From: Sphingobium sp. D43FB
GTDB taxonomy: Bacteria; Pseudomonadota; Alphaproteobacteria; Sphingomonadales; Sphingomonadaceae
Direction: 5' to 3'
NCBI RefSeq assembly: GCF_002312805.1
Contig: NZ_NMUA01000007.1
Location: 124,001-188,000 of the forward strand
Length of the DNA: 64,000 nucleotides
Below the pieces are notes generated by a model. The model worked only from the letters and a program-made list of their open reading frames with translations. It did not search any database and was not told where the DNA came from. This document shows positions 15,454 to 25,089 of the stretch, piece after piece. Within the stretch, counting starts at the first letter, position 1. Every line of letters starts with the position of its first letter. A program made the position numbers and the translations under genes.

Positions 15454-16724
15454 CCTTCTCCCTTATCTGTTGGGCTGGCGAGGCGTTTCTCCGTCTCGGC
15501 GATCTCCGCCTTCAGCCACATGGTTTCCGACAGGTTCGTGCTGCCGCTCGCCGCCAGCAATTGCCCCAGCGCCGCCTTGCGCACGCTCATTCCCGCTTCA
15601 TGATCGGGCACAACGTCCAGTGCGATGTCCAACAAATGCAGCGCTTCCAAAGGCCGCCCCGCCGCCACATGCCCATGCGCCCGGCCCACGATCGCGCCTG
15701 CACCGCCAGCCAGTTCGACCAGATCGCCGCTCACCGCCGAACGCGGCACGCCATAAAGCGCGGTCGTGCCATCGGCATAATGGAACCAGCCGCCATTTTC
15801 TTCCCAGATGGCGCGCACGACCCAGCTGGTCTTGCCATGAAATTCGCCGATCTTCAGCGCATCGGGCAGGGCGATCTCGCGCATCAATTCCTGCACCGTC
15901 CGGCCCGCATTCATCCCCGCTATCGTCTCGCGCTCCAGATAGCTGACCGCCACGTGCATCGCGTCCAGATCCGCGCGGATATTGTCCGCCCCCCGGATCG
16001 GATCGCCATGACCGGTGATCACCAATTCCGCGCCCAATGTCCGCACCTGCTCGACCGATCGCAGATAGGCCCGCGCCATTCGGGGCTTGTCGCCGCGCAT
16101 CGTCACCAGATTGGGCATCGCCCGCCACACCGGGCCGAACAGATTGCCGGTAAAGACGGTCTTTTCCTGCGGCATCCACACGAACACCGAATCCAGGCTT
16201 TCACCCCCCGGCGTCTTGATCACCTCGAAGGCGCGCCCGCCCTGCGCGAAGGCAAGGCTGGTCGCCACCTCCACGTCCGGCACGATCACCGGCGGCTTGG
16301 GCGGCGGCCCGTCGCGCCGCGTCATCGACGCCCACAGCTTGCCTGAACGACGGCCCAGAAAGGGGGCCAGCCGCTCGAAATAGTCCACCGTCTCGCCAAA
16401 GCCCGACCCGACGATGACCTGGGTGCCTGCCTCCATCTGATCAGGCAGCGCGCCATAATGGTCGGCATGGGCCTGCGTCACGATAATGCGCCGCAACGGC
16501 CCGCTGCGATGCGGCGCGAACAACCCCTTGTTGCGCGCGCCATTGCCCAGAAACCCGGTATTGACCAGCAAATCCCCATCGCCCGTCGTCACCAGATAGG
16601 CGTTGGAAATATCCTTCACCATGAAGATGCCGTCGCCGACCCGCTCGGCGTCTGTCTGCCCCTGACCGCCCATGACGAGCGCGCCAAGCGGCGTTTGGGG
16701 AGGCGTCTGCGGCGTGTCGCTCAT
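15450..16724 (-). CDS. MBL-fold hydrolase with alkylsulfatase-type dimerisation region
   Basis: A 424-residue metallo-beta-lactamase-fold protein. The metal motif reads QAHADHYG (about residue 85) where most members have HxHxDH, so the first His is Gln; the later TGHGDP motif is present. After the MBL domain, NAGRTVQELMREIALPDAL and EFHGKTSWVVRAIWEENGGW resemble the dimerisation region of SdsA/BDS1 alkylsulfatases. That family hydrolyses sulfate esters, but the changed ligand makes activity uncertain. It overlaps the genes on both sides by 4 bases (ADH and sulfotransferase). The frame continues far upstream, but the ATG at 16724 begins the natural protein. Confidence 0.8.
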   Translation of the reverse strand: MSDTPQTPPQTPLGALVMGGQGQTDAERVGDGIFMVKDISNAYLVTTGDGDLLVNTGFLGNGARNKGLFAPHRSGPLRRIIVTQAHADHYGALPDQMEAGTQVIVGSGFGETVDYFERLAPFLGRRSGKLWASMTRRDGPPPKPPVIVPDVEVATSLAFAQGGRAFEVIKTPGGESLDSVFVWMPQEKTVFTGNLFGPVWRAMPNLVTMRGDKPRMARAYLRSVEQVRTLGAELVITGHGDPIRGADNIRADLDAMHVAVSYLERETIAGMNAGRTVQELMREIALPDALKIGEFHGKTSWVVRAIWEENGGWFHYADGTTALYGVPRSAVSGDLVELAGGAGAIVGRAHGHVAAGRPLEALHLLDIALDVVPDHEAGMSVRKAALGQLLAASGSTNLSETMWLKAEIAETEKRLASPTDKGEG

Positions 16725-17731
16725 GCGGCGTCGTCCGCAAATTCGATCATCACCTTGGCCGATTGCGGCTGTGCGGCAATATCCAGCCCCTCGATCACCC
16801 GGTCGAACGGCAGGCGGTGGCTGATTAGCGCCGCGATCTTGTCCTGCAAACGCGGCATCGCCGCGATCACATCGGGCATTTCGGTCGGATAGCCGACGGC
16901 CGTCGTAATCGTCATCTCTGTGGTCAGCATCGGCCCGGCGGGCAGTTCGATGGGCTTCAAATAAGCGGCCGTAATTACATGCCGCGCATGCGTCTTGGCC
17001 AGCGTCACCACGTCGCGCAAGATCGACGGCGCACCCGCCGCATCGATATAGGCGTCGGTCAGCGCCTTCTCCCGCCCGAACACCATCACGGTGCCATGGA
17101 TCGCCTTGATCCGCGCGATCGCATCCTCGCGCGCCGGATTGATCGTTTGCGCGCCCAGCGCCCGCGCCCGTTCCAGCCGCTCCTCCGCCAGATCGAGCGC
17201 GATCACGTCGCACCCCCGGTCCACCGCCCAGAGGATCATACCAAGGCCAATCGGCCCGCAGCCGAAGATCACGACCTTGTCGCCCGCCTTCGCCTGCGCC
17301 CGGTTGACACCATGCAGTGCCACCGACAACGGCTCGCACATCGCCGCGACATCATAGGGGATGCCATCGGGGATCGGCAGCAAACTGTCGCCTAGCCGCG
17401 CGTCACGGACCAGCAATTCCTCGGTAAACGCCCCCTCCGGCCCGCCACTACCGATATAGCTAGGCGTCATCATCGGGTTGATGATGACGCTCTGCCCGAC
17501 CGACACGCCGGTCACCTCCGCGCCCACGAACAGCAGCTCGCCCGCACCCTCATGGCCCAGCGCCGTCCGCTTGCCCGGCGTCGGGATGCCGCCATTTTTG
17601 ATGTAGCTGAGGTCACTGCCGCAAATGCCGCAGGCCTTCATCTTCACGACCACATCCTTCGGCCCGGCTTCGGGCCGTTCATAGGGATCGAGCCGCACGT
17701 CATCGACGTCATGGATGGTGAGCAGGCGCAT
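16721..17731 (-). CDS. Zinc-dependent medium-chain alcohol dehydrogenase
   Basis: A 336-residue MDR-family dehydrogenase. Catalytic-zinc residues appear in CGICGSD (about residue 33) and GHEGAGE (about 59), and the Rossmann motif reads GCGPIGLG (about 163). The four-cysteine structural-zinc lobe usual in this family is absent: the region reads MMTPSYIGSGG. It would oxidise a hydroxyl group with NAD(P). The ATG at 17731 has a GGGAGA ribosome-binding site; a longer start at 17749 would overlap the upstream SDR by four bases. It is the second gene of the SDR-ADH-MBL-sulfotransferase operon. Confidence 0.88.
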   Translation of the reverse strand: MRLLTIHDVDDVRLDPYERPEAGPKDVVVKMKACGICGSDLSYIKNGGIPTPGKRTALGHEGAGELLFVGAEVTGVSVGQSVIINPMMTPSYIGSGGPEGAFTEELLVRDARLGDSLLPIPDGIPYDVAAMCEPLSVALHGVNRAQAKAGDKVVIFGCGPIGLGMILWAVDRGCDVIALDLAEERLERARALGAQTINPAREDAIARIKAIHGTVMVFGREKALTDAYIDAAGAPSILRDVVTLAKTHARHVITAAYLKPIELPAGPMLTTEMTITTAVGYPTEMPDVIAAMPRLQDKIAALISHRLPFDRVIEGLDIAAQPQSAKVMIEFADDAA

Positions 17732-17745
17732 GGATCGTCTCCCGA

Positions 17746-18564
17746 TCAAAAGGCGTAAGGGGGATAGATCAGGCTGCCGCCATCGATCACGATCGTATCG
17801 CCGCTATGGAATCGCGATGCGTCGGAGCAGAGATAGGCGCCGATCCCCTCGAAATCTTCGATGGCACCGGGCCGATGGATCGGCGTCTTGGCGGAAAAAT
17901 GCGCGTCGACCGCCGCCATGCGCGCCTTCATTTCCTCGCTCATGCCCTGATCGCCGCCGATGCCGGTCTTGACATATCCCGGCGCGATGCTGTTCGCGCG
18001 GATCTCATATTTGCCCAGTTCCGCCGCCATGCCGCGCACCGCTGCGCCCATGCCGCCTTTCGACGCCGCATAATTGTTTATGCCGGCAATGCCGTGGAAC
18101 ATCGACAAGCTGCCGCAATAGACGAGGCTCCCGCCGGGTTCACCCGCCTCTGCCCGCGCGACCATCGCCTTGGCCCCTTCGCGCAAGGTGAAGAAAGCCC
18201 CGTGCAGGTTCACCGCCAGCAAGTCATGCCATTCGGCCGCGTCCAGCGTCAGCACCGACCGGCTGCGCGACGCGCGGCCCGAATTGGCGAACACGCAATC
18301 GACTCGCCCGAAATCGGCCAGCAATTGCGCATAGCCCGCAATGATCGCCTCTTCCGATGCCACATCGACCTGATAGGTTTCGACGCGCGCCGCGCCCGCC
18401 GCCAGCAAATCCGCCTTCGCCGCGTCATTCTTGTCCGCATTGCGCGCCCAAATGGCGATCTTGCCGCCCATTTTCGCCACGCCGCGCGCAAAGCCCAGGC
18501 CAATGCCGCCATTGCCGCCGGTCACCAGCGTCACCTTGTCCGAACAGTCGAAAAGACCTGCCAC
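17746..18564 (-). CDS. SDR family oxidoreductase
   Basis: A 272-residue short-chain dehydrogenase with TGGNGGIG near the N-terminus, the GSLSM serine and the NNYAASKGG Tyr/Lys pair, ending with GDTIVIDGGSLIYPPYAF. The frame stays open to 18780, but no ATG fits; a GTG at 18564 follows an AGGAGAG ribosome-binding site and starts directly before the first Rossmann strand (VAGLFDCSDKVTLVTGG). It is the first gene of the reverse-strand operon and is divergent from the AraC regulator. Confidence 0.86.
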   Translation of the reverse strand: MAGLFDCSDKVTLVTGGNGGIGLGFARGVAKMGGKIAIWARNADKNDAAKADLLAAGAARVETYQVDVASEEAIIAGYAQLLADFGRVDCVFANSGRASRSRSVLTLDAAEWHDLLAVNLHGAFFTLREGAKAMVARAEAGEPGGSLVYCGSLSMFHGIAGINNYAASKGGMGAAVRGMAAELGKYEIRANSIAPGYVKTGIGGDQGMSEEMKARMAAVDAHFSAKTPIHRPGAIEDFEGIGAYLCSDASRFHSGDTIVIDGGSLIYPPYAF

Positions 18565-18635
18565 CTGTCGCTCTCCTATGAAATGTCGCCGCCCGACGGC
18601 GGTCCTTTGCTGCGCGCGATTGTCGATCAGCGCGC

Positions 18636-18657
18636 GACAGGCCGCAATTGACCTGTC
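18636..18657. promoter_or_regulatory. Candidate operator between SDR operon and AraC gene
   Basis: A perfect inverted repeat, GACAGG, ten bases, CCTGTC, lies in the divergent promoter region between 18565 and 18716. It may be a binding site for the AraC-type regulator or another factor. AraC proteins more often use direct repeats, so this is tentative. Confidence 0.3.
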
Positions 18658-18716
18658 TGTAGAGATCAGGCCATAACCACTATATCGAGCCAAGACATCT
18701 ATGCCCCGGAGCGCCC

Positions 18717-19598
18717 GTGCCGCCAGCCGAAACCTATGCCGAATCGCTGTTCGAGGCGGAACTGATCGTGCCCTCGGCACTGATACGGATCATGCGCCTG
18801 CATCTCGATCAGCCGACCGACCGGCTCTTCTACCGCACCGACCATTATTGGCTCGACCTGTGCCTGACGCCCCGTCCGGAAAAGGCGCGGGGCTGCTATC
18901 GCGACCGCTGGGGACCGCATCGTTACGAACCATTGGGCGAAATCTTCCTCGTGCCGCCCGGCGAAGCAATCCATATCCGCAGCGAAACCGGCGGCCGGCA
19001 GGCTTCGGTCATCTGCGAAATTCCGGCCGCCGCGATCAACTGCTGGCTCGATGATGGCGGCATCGAATGGACCGACCGGCGTCTGGCGGCGGGCCTCGAC
19101 ATCACCCATCCGCACATGCGCGCCTGCCTGTTGCGGCTCGCCGACGAAGTCCGTCATCCAGGGTCCGGCAGCGCGATCCTCGCCGAACTCATCGCCCGGC
19201 AATTGGCGATCGAAGTGGCCCGCTATTGCCAGGCGATCGGCGAAGGGCCAGTCAGTGGTGGCCTGTCCTCCTGGCGCTTGCGCCGGATCGAGGAACGGCT
19301 GCACATGCTTGGCCCACCCCCGACGCTTGGCGAACTGGCCGCGCTGTGCAACTTGTCCCCCCGCCAATTGACGCGCGGTTTTCGCGCGTCGCGGGGCTGT
19401 TCGATCGGCGATCATATCGCCCAGACCCGGATCGACATGGCCAAGCGCCATCTCGCCACCCCGCAAAGCATCAAGGAAATCGCCTTCGCGCTCGGCTTTG
19501 CCTCCCCCTCCAGCTTCGCCTACGCCTTCCGCCGCGCGACCGGTGCCACCCCCCGCCAATTTCGCCAGCGGCGTCTGTCGCCACTATCCTCTGGCTGA
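18717..19598 (+). CDS. AraC family transcriptional regulator
   Basis: 293 residues. The C-terminal third carries two helix-turn-helix motifs (PTLGELAALCNLSPRQLTR and SIKEIAFALGFASPSSFAYA) and the closing family signature FRRATGATPRQFR. The N-terminal domain would sense a ligand and is not otherwise recognisable. The start is a GTG at 18717 with GGAG just upstream. It is divergent from the SDR-ADH-MBL-sulfotransferase operon and is the likely regulator of that operon, perhaps also of the downstream VOC and TonB genes. Confidence 0.88.
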   Translation: MPPAETYAESLFEAELIVPSALIRIMRLHLDQPTDRLFYRTDHYWLDLCLTPRPEKARGCYRDRWGPHRYEPLGEIFLVPPGEAIHIRSETGGRQASVICEIPAAAINCWLDDGGIEWTDRRLAAGLDITHPHMRACLLRLADEVRHPGSGSAILAELIARQLAIEVARYCQAIGEGPVSGGLSSWRLRRIEERLHMLGPPPTLGELAALCNLSPRQLTRGFRASRGCSIGDHIAQTRIDMAKRHLATPQSIKEIAFALGFASPSSFAYAFRRATGATPRQFRQRRLSPLSSG

Positions 19599-19709
19599 AT
19601 ATCTATATAATGGCTCGATGGCGATATTCACTGCCTTGAAAAAACCGCAATCCATTGTCCTAGTCGCTGTACGCATAATCAGAACGCATCAGCAGGAGAG
19701 GGCGGCAGG

Positions 19710-20183
19710 ATGATCGTCGGACGCCATTATCAAAATGCCTATGTGACCCGAAACATCGACCAGGCCGTGGCAGAGTTCAGGGAGCGGGCCGACATCCGCC
19801 TGCTTATGGAAACCGAAGTCTCCGTCACTCTCTGGACGCCCCATGGCGAAGGCATCGGTACGCAGAAACTCGCCTTCCTCTGGATCGGCGACATGCAGAT
19901 CGAATTGATCCAGCCGGGGCAGGGCGACGTCCTCGCCCTCTACCGCGACGCGCTGCCAGCCGACGACCGACTGTGCTTCCACCATGTTTGCCACCGCGTC
20001 GATGACTGGGACGCTTTCCTGGCGCAGGTCGACCGGCAATCCTATCCCGTCGTGTTGAAAGGCGGCACACCCGGCCTGCTCCAATTTCTCTATCTCGATA
20101 CCCGCGCGTGGCTCGGCCACTATACCGAATATGTCTGGATGGCCCCCGAACGCTGGACCACCATGGGAGGACGCACCGCATGA
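19710..20183 (+). CDS. VOC superfamily (glyoxalase/dioxygenase-like) protein
   Basis: A 157-residue vicinal-oxygen-chelate protein. It begins with the family's first-strand pattern (HYQNAYVTRNIDQAVAEF) and carries a metal-ligand-type FHHVCHRVDDWDAF segment. VOC proteins include glyoxalases, epimerases and extradiol dioxygenases, so the reaction cannot be assigned. A CAGGAGAGGG ribosome-binding site precedes the start. The stop overlaps the start of a second VOC gene (ATGA), suggesting a functional pair or heteromer. Confidence 0.75.
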   Translation: MIVGRHYQNAYVTRNIDQAVAEFRERADIRLLMETEVSVTLWTPHGEGIGTQKLAFLWIGDMQIELIQPGQGDVLALYRDALPADDRLCFHHVCHRVDDWDAFLAQVDRQSYPVVLKGGTPGLLQFLYLDTRAWLGHYTEYVWMAPERWTTMGGRTA

Positions 20184-20563
20184 TTAGTATGGCCCGCTTC
20201 GGCACCCGCGACTTGGATCGCGCCAAGAGTTTCTATGACGAACTGGCCGCCCTGCTGGGGGCCGTCCGCGCCTTCGACCGCCCGGACGTCGTGGCCTACA
20301 AGACCCCCGACAGCGGCATGCTCCTTATCGGCAAGCCCTTCGAAGGCGAAGCATCGCCCGGTAACGGCAACCAGGTCGGCATCCAGGCCGACAGCCGCGC
20401 AACGGTTGATGCCGTCCACGCCAGGGCATTGGCGCTTGGCGGCCAGTGCGGAGGCAAGCCCGGCATTAGGGGCGACGACCCCAACGGCTTCTATGGCGCC
20501 TATTTCCGTGACCTTGATGGCAACAAGCTGGCCATCTTCCGCTACGGGCCACCCGATACCTGA
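20180..20563 (+). CDS. VOC family protein
   Basis: A 127-residue single-module VOC protein with the typical ARFGTRDLDRAKSFYDELAA opening and a YFRDLDGNKLAIFRY closing strand, where the FxDPDGN-type turn carries a metal ligand. The frame extends upstream, but the ATG at 20180 overlaps the previous stop and has GGGAGG upstream. Length and motifs are typical of glyoxalase-like small-molecule enzymes of secondary catabolism. The substrate is unknown. Confidence 0.8.
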   Translation: MISMARFGTRDLDRAKSFYDELAALLGAVRAFDRPDVVAYKTPDSGMLLIGKPFEGEASPGNGNQVGIQADSRATVDAVHARALALGGQCGGKPGIRGDDPNGFYGAYFRDLDGNKLAIFRYGPPDT

Positions 20564-20756
20564 TCCACCCATAAGCCAGCACTCAACGCACGACGATCAG
20601 ACCGGAATCGCGACGGCGATATATAAACACCCCTGTTGGTTAAGGGCTTCGCGCCACAGTCTAATCGGGCATAACGCGACTCACAAAAGGACAATGATGA
20701 CCACGCCGTTCCCGGCCTTAGATCGGGTGAGGCGCCAAATTGGGGAGGATTTTCGG

Positions 20757-23177
20757 ATGCGGAAGACAGCCTATTATAGCATGAGCGCCAGCCTGGCGGT
20801 TCTCACCCTGGCGATGCCCGCCATCGCGCAGGAAGCACCGCAGGAAAATGGCTTCGATGCGCCCACCATCATCGTGGAAGCGCGCCGTCGCGGCGAGGAC
20901 GTTCAGGACGTTCCCGCCGTCGTCAACGCCGTGACTGCCCAGTCCATCGACAATCTCAACTTCCGCGAATTTACCGAAGTCAAATCGCTGGCACCCGGCC
21001 TTGAACTGACCTCCAACCCCAACGGTATCGGCGGCAATGCCCGCCTGCGCGGCGTCAATTTCGACGCCAGTGCGTCCGGCAACAACGGTACGGTTGAATT
21101 CTACTTCAATGACGCGCCAATCTCGCCGGGCGTGGTCATCCAGCAGATGTACGACATCGGCCAGATCGAAGTGCAGCGCGGGCCGCAGGGCACCTTGCGC
21201 GGCCGCGCTTCGCCGTCCGGCTCGATCACCATCACGACGCGCAAGCCTGATCTCAACCAGTTTGGCGGCTATGCGGACTGGACCGCCAATGATATCGGCA
21301 CCCTCAACTTCAAGGGCGCGCTGAACATCCCCGTTATCGAAGGCATTGCGGGTATCCGCGTGTCGGGCGTGTGGGACGAAAATGAAGTTGATCGCGTCCG
21401 TCCGCTGGTGCGCAGCGCCGGCGCGCCGGACCCGCATTCGCGGACCAAGAGCTATCGCGTCGTCGGTCTCATCGAACCGGCGGACTGGATCAGGCTGGAA
21501 GGCACCTATCAATATATGGACCGCGACGCGCGGACCTATGATCAGTCGATTTCCTTCAGCGAAGCCAATCCGGCGGCCGCACCCAGCCCGGTACTGATCA
21601 CGGCGAAGGATCGTCTGTCGATCCAGGAACAGCCGCGCATCATCAATCAGCGCTTCGATATCTTCAACTGGCGCGCCGAACTCGCCCAGTGGGGTCAGCG
21701 CCTGATTTATCAGGGTCAGTACAGCAAGCAGGAATATCTATCGACGGAAAATCTGGACCGCGGCAATTTCTTCATCGGTCGCGACATCAACCAACTCACC
21801 GACACGATCGCCAAGGGGACGTCGCATGAAATCCGGCTCCAGAATGAGGAGCGGGTTCTTGGCATATTCGACTATGTGATCGGCTTCTTCGACAGCAAGC
21901 TGGATTCGCCGACGGCCCTTAGCCAGCTGACGCCCGTGCGTCTCCCCACGGCTTTCGGGGGCGGGATCGCGTCGATCGTGACGACCAACATCCTGCGCGC
22001 CAACGACACGCATGAACAATCCTTCTTCGGCAACCTGACCGCCCAAATCGGCGACAAGACGGAAATCTCCGGCGGCCTGCGCCAGATCAAATATGACTCG
22101 CTCAGCCAGTTGGGCGTGAATGGTGCCATCATCGCCAACGATATCCAGGATCTCAAGAAGCTCATCTACAGCGCGTCGGTGAAGCATAATTTCTCCCCCG
22201 ACTTCCTGGTCTATGCCGCCACGGGCAGTTCGATGCGGCCGGGCCTCAACGTCGTGGGCGACTTCAACATCGTGAAGTCGGCGCTGGAAAACAGCTTCCT
22301 CAACCTGCCGCCTGAAACCTCCAAATCCTATGAGTTGGGCTTCAAAAGCACCCTGATGGGTGGCCGGGCACGTTTCAACATGACCGCCTACCATCAGACC
22401 TACAAGAATTTCCCGTTCCGCGTCCCCAATAATGGCGTCTATTATGTGAACACCGTCGCCGTCCGCAATGCTGCGGGCCAGGTCACCGGGACGGCGCAGC
22501 AGGTCGCATCCTTCAACTTCGTCGGTGCCGTGCCGGTAGAAGTGAACGGCATCGAAAGCGAACTGAGCGTCGATGTCACGCGGAACCTTACCCTCGGCCT
22601 GACCGCCAGCTATTCGCTGGGGAAGATCAAGAATGGCAACATCCCTTGCAATGATCTGAACGCTGACGGCATACCCGACCTGGTGAGTGCGGCACCATCG
22701 CTTGCGGAACTGCAGGCGGCCGTTGGTGCGGACAATCTGTCGTCCTGCGCCGTGTCGCAACGTTCGTCCTTCATGCCTCCGGTAACGGCGACCTTGCAGG
22801 GCGAATATCATGTCGCCGTTTCCAGCAAGGTCGATGGTTTCCTGCGCGGACTGGTCAATTATAACGGCAAGTCGCAAGGGGATCCGAGCAATAATTTTGA
22901 TCAGGTCGGCGCCTATGCCCTCGCCAACCTTTATGCCGGCATCCGCGATCCCGATGGCGGCTGGGAAGTATCGCTCTTCGCCAAGAACCTGTTCGACACG
23001 ACCAAGGTTCTGACCCGCACCACGCCATTGTTCACCAGCTATCAGCAGATCACTGGCTTCACCGCAACAGGTGCAACGACGGCGGCGCAGACCTTCACCA
23101 GCACCTATACCGGTGGCACGGTCACGCCGCCGCGGGAATTCGGCATCAACGTGCGTTTCTACTTCGGATCGCGCTGA
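20757..23177 (+). CDS. TonB-dependent outer-membrane receptor
   Basis: 806 residues. The signal peptide (MRKTAYYSMSASLAVLTLAM followed by PAIAQ) precedes a plug domain with an IIVEARRRGEDVQDVPAVV TonB-box-like opening and the IEVQRGPQGTLRGRASPSG plug motif. A long beta-barrel follows, ending in aromatic FYFGSR. It would import a substrate across the outer membrane using TonB energy. The ATG at 20757 has GGGGAGG upstream; ATGs at 20694/20697 would lengthen the leader. Its position among catabolic genes suggests uptake of the pathway substrate, for instance an aromatic, terpenoid or other poorly soluble compound. Confidence 0.92.
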   Translation: MRKTAYYSMSASLAVLTLAMPAIAQEAPQENGFDAPTIIVEARRRGEDVQDVPAVVNAVTAQSIDNLNFREFTEVKSLAPGLELTSNPNGIGGNARLRGVNFDASASGNNGTVEFYFNDAPISPGVVIQQMYDIGQIEVQRGPQGTLRGRASPSGSITITTRKPDLNQFGGYADWTANDIGTLNFKGALNIPVIEGIAGIRVSGVWDENEVDRVRPLVRSAGAPDPHSRTKSYRVVGLIEPADWIRLEGTYQYMDRDARTYDQSISFSEANPAAAPSPVLITAKDRLSIQEQPRIINQRFDIFNWRAELAQWGQRLIYQGQYSKQEYLSTENLDRGNFFIGRDINQLTDTIAKGTSHEIRLQNEERVLGIFDYVIGFFDSKLDSPTALSQLTPVRLPTAFGGGIASIVTTNILRANDTHEQSFFGNLTAQIGDKTEISGGLRQIKYDSLSQLGVNGAIIANDIQDLKKLIYSASVKHNFSPDFLVYAATGSSMRPGLNVVGDFNIVKSALENSFLNLPPETSKSYELGFKSTLMGGRARFNMTAYHQTYKNFPFRVPNNGVYYVNTVAVRNAAGQVTGTAQQVASFNFVGAVPVEVNGIESELSVDVTRNLTLGLTASYSLGKIKNGNIPCNDLNADGIPDLVSAAPSLAELQAAVGADNLSSCAVSQRSSFMPPVTATLQGEYHVAVSSKVDGFLRGLVNYNGKSQGDPSNNFDQVGAYALANLYAGIRDPDGGWEVSLFAKNLFDTTKVLTRTTPLFTSYQQITGFTATGATTAAQTFTSTYTGGTVTPPREFGINVRFYFGSR

Positions 23178-23390
23178 GATTTTGCGGGGCGGTCCGAACC
23201 TTCCACAGGATCGGTCGGATCGCCCCCGCAGTCTCTGCGAAGGACGCGCATCACCGGCGCTGGCGATGACGGGCCTTGCCTAATGGACAACAGTGATGTT
23301 GATTTATGCCTTCTTATCCCAGGCGAGCCAGCCGGGCGGTCGTTCGGATCGTTACGGCGGGCCGCCCGAACGACAAGAGAGGCATGCCGC

Positions 23391-24080
23391 ATGACGCAAA
23401 CACGGACCAGACGTTCCCGCGATCCTGCAGCCACACGCGAAGTCATACTGGAAGCAGCGCGCGCGCTGCTGGCCAAGGATGGGCCGGAGGGGATCAGCCT
23501 GTCCGAAGTCGCAACGCTCGCCGGGGTCAATCGCGGGACCGCCTACCAGCATTTCGAAACCCGCGAAAAACTGATCGAGGCGACCGCAGAGTGGGTGTCC
23601 GACCGCATGTTCCGCGCGGTATTCGGCGACCCTGAAACCATCGGTGAACGCCGCGTCGAGCAGGTCGATATTGCCGATACGACCGACCGCCTCGCCATCT
23701 TCGCGATGGAAAACCCGGAACTGTGCCGCATCTGGCTGCTCCAGCTATTGGCTTCGCCCGATCCGATGGCCGACCCCTTCTGGCGCGAATATGAAGGGTC
23801 GCTCCAGCGCTTTGCCGAAACCGATCTGGCCGAAGACGGCATCGACGTCGAAGTGTTGTCGGTGATGATGCTGTCGGGCGCGTTTCTCTGGCCGGTCTGG
23901 GCGCAATCCCATGGCCGCCCGGATCAGGAACGGCGCGACCTTGCCCGGCGCGTGGCGCAGGAATCGCTGCGCCTGTGCATGTATGGCTCGATGCGCGCCG
24001 ATCGCTTCCCCGGCATCGCCGATCGCCTCCGCAAAGGACTGACACCAACGGCACCCTCTTCGTCTCCCAAAAAGGAATAG
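23391..24080 (+). CDS. TetR/AcrR family transcriptional regulator
   Basis: 229 residues with an N-terminal TetR helix-turn-helix ([17 protein letters not shown], then [20 protein letters not shown]) and a divergent ligand-binding C-terminal domain. The ATG at 23391 follows a GAGAGG ribosome-binding site; the frame is open upstream to 23283 without support. It starts an apparent operon, with acuI only 4 bases after its stop, so it is probably an autoregulated repressor of the following genes. The 213-base gap before it holds no other gene I can recognise. Confidence 0.88.
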   Translation: MTQTRTRRSRDPAATREVILEAARALLAKDGPEGISLSEVATLAGVNRGTAYQHFETREKLIEATAEWVSDRMFRAVFGDPETIGERRVEQVDIADTTDRLAIFAMENPELCRIWLLQLLASPDPMADPFWREYEGSLQRFAETDLAEDGIDVEVLSVMMLSGAFLWPVWAQSHGRPDQERRDLARRVAQESLRLCMYGSMRADRFPGIADRLRKGLTPTAPSSSPKKE

Positions 24081-24084
24081 CCCC

Positions 24085-25068
24085 ATGTTTTCAGCCATCA
24101 TGATCGACAAGACCGACGACCAGCAGAGCGTCTCGCTCCAGCAGGTCGACGAAGCCCAATTGCCCGAAGGCGATGTCACGATCGACGTCGCCTATTCGAC
24201 GCTCAATTATAAGGATGGTCTGGCCATCACCGGCAAGTCGCCGGTCGTCCGCAAATTCCCGATGGTCCCCGGCATCGACTTGGTCGGCACCGTGCGCACC
24301 TCCGATCATGCCGACTGGAAGCCGGGCGACAAGGTCGTGCTGAACGGCTGGGGCGTGGGCGAGGGGCATTGGGGTGGCCTGGCACAGGTTGCGCGGCTGA
24401 AGGGCGACTGGCTGGTGCCATTGCCCGCCGCCTTCACCGGCGCGCAGGCGATGGCGATCGGCACGGCCGGCTATACCGCCGCGCTCTGCGTCGAAGCGCT
24501 GGTCAAGGCTGGCGTCACTCCCGACCAGGGCGAAATCCTCGTTACCGGCGCGACTGGCGGGGTCGGTAGCGTCGCCGTTGCCCTGCTCAAAAAAGCAGGC
24601 TTCACCGTCATCGGTTCGACAGGCAAGGCGTCCGAAGCCGATTATCTGACGCAATTGGGCGCTGCGGGCGTCATCGACCGCGCAACCTTGTCGGAAAAGG
24701 GCAAGCCGCTGCAGAAGGAGCGCTGGGCCGGTGTCGTGGACTCGGTCGGCAGCTTCACCCTCGCTAACGCCTGCGCCCAGACCCGCTATGGCGGCGCGGT
24801 CGCCGCTTGCGGCTTGGCGCAGGGCGCGGACTTTCCGGCTACGGTCATGCCATTCATCCTGCGCGGCGTGCGCCTGCTCGGCGTCGACAGCGTGATGGCG
24901 CCCAAGGCGCCGCGCCTCGCGGCGTGGGAGAGGCTGGCGCGCGATCTCGACCCCGCCCTGCTGGACGTGATTGCCACCGAAATCAGCCTGTCGGAAGCGA
25001 TCTCGGCGGCCACCGACCTGATGGACGGCAAGGTGCGCGGGCGCATCATCGTCGATGTGAACCGCTGA
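24085..25068 (+). CDS. acuI: Acryloyl-CoA reductase-type quinone oxidoreductase (AcuI/YhdH family)
   Basis: A 327-residue MDR protein of the AcuI/YhdH family, known to reduce acryloyl-CoA to propionyl-CoA with NADPH. Recognisable blocks are [33 protein letters not shown], the [14 protein letters not shown] segment and the [19 protein letters not shown] cofactor-binding motif. It closes with [10 protein letters not shown], typical of the family. It follows the TetR gene by 4 bases and precedes an acyl-CoA ligase. In this setting it may reduce an enoyl-CoA other than acryloyl-CoA; the role in the pathway is inferred. Confidence 0.85.
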   Translation: MFSAIMIDKTDDQQSVSLQQVDEAQLPEGDVTIDVAYSTLNYKDGLAITGKSPVVRKFPMVPGIDLVGTVRTSDHADWKPGDKVVLNGWGVGEGHWGGLAQVARLKGDWLVPLPAAFTGAQAMAIGTAGYTAALCVEALVKAGVTPDQGEILVTGATGGVGSVAVALLKKAGFTVIGSTGKASEADYLTQLGAAGVIDRATLSEKGKPLQKERWAGVVDSVGSFTLANACAQTRYGGAVAACGLAQGADFPATVMPFILRGVRLLGVDSVMAPKAPRLAAWERLARDLDPALLDVIATEISLSEAISAATDLMDGKVRGRIIVDVNR

Positions 25069-25089
25069 ACCTTACCCCAAGGACGCATC

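Noticed and set aside
14332-15603. 423-codon forward frame opposite the sulfotransferase
   Set aside because: Composition (Arg, Ile, Gln, His rich) and lack of motifs mark it as an antisense shadow.
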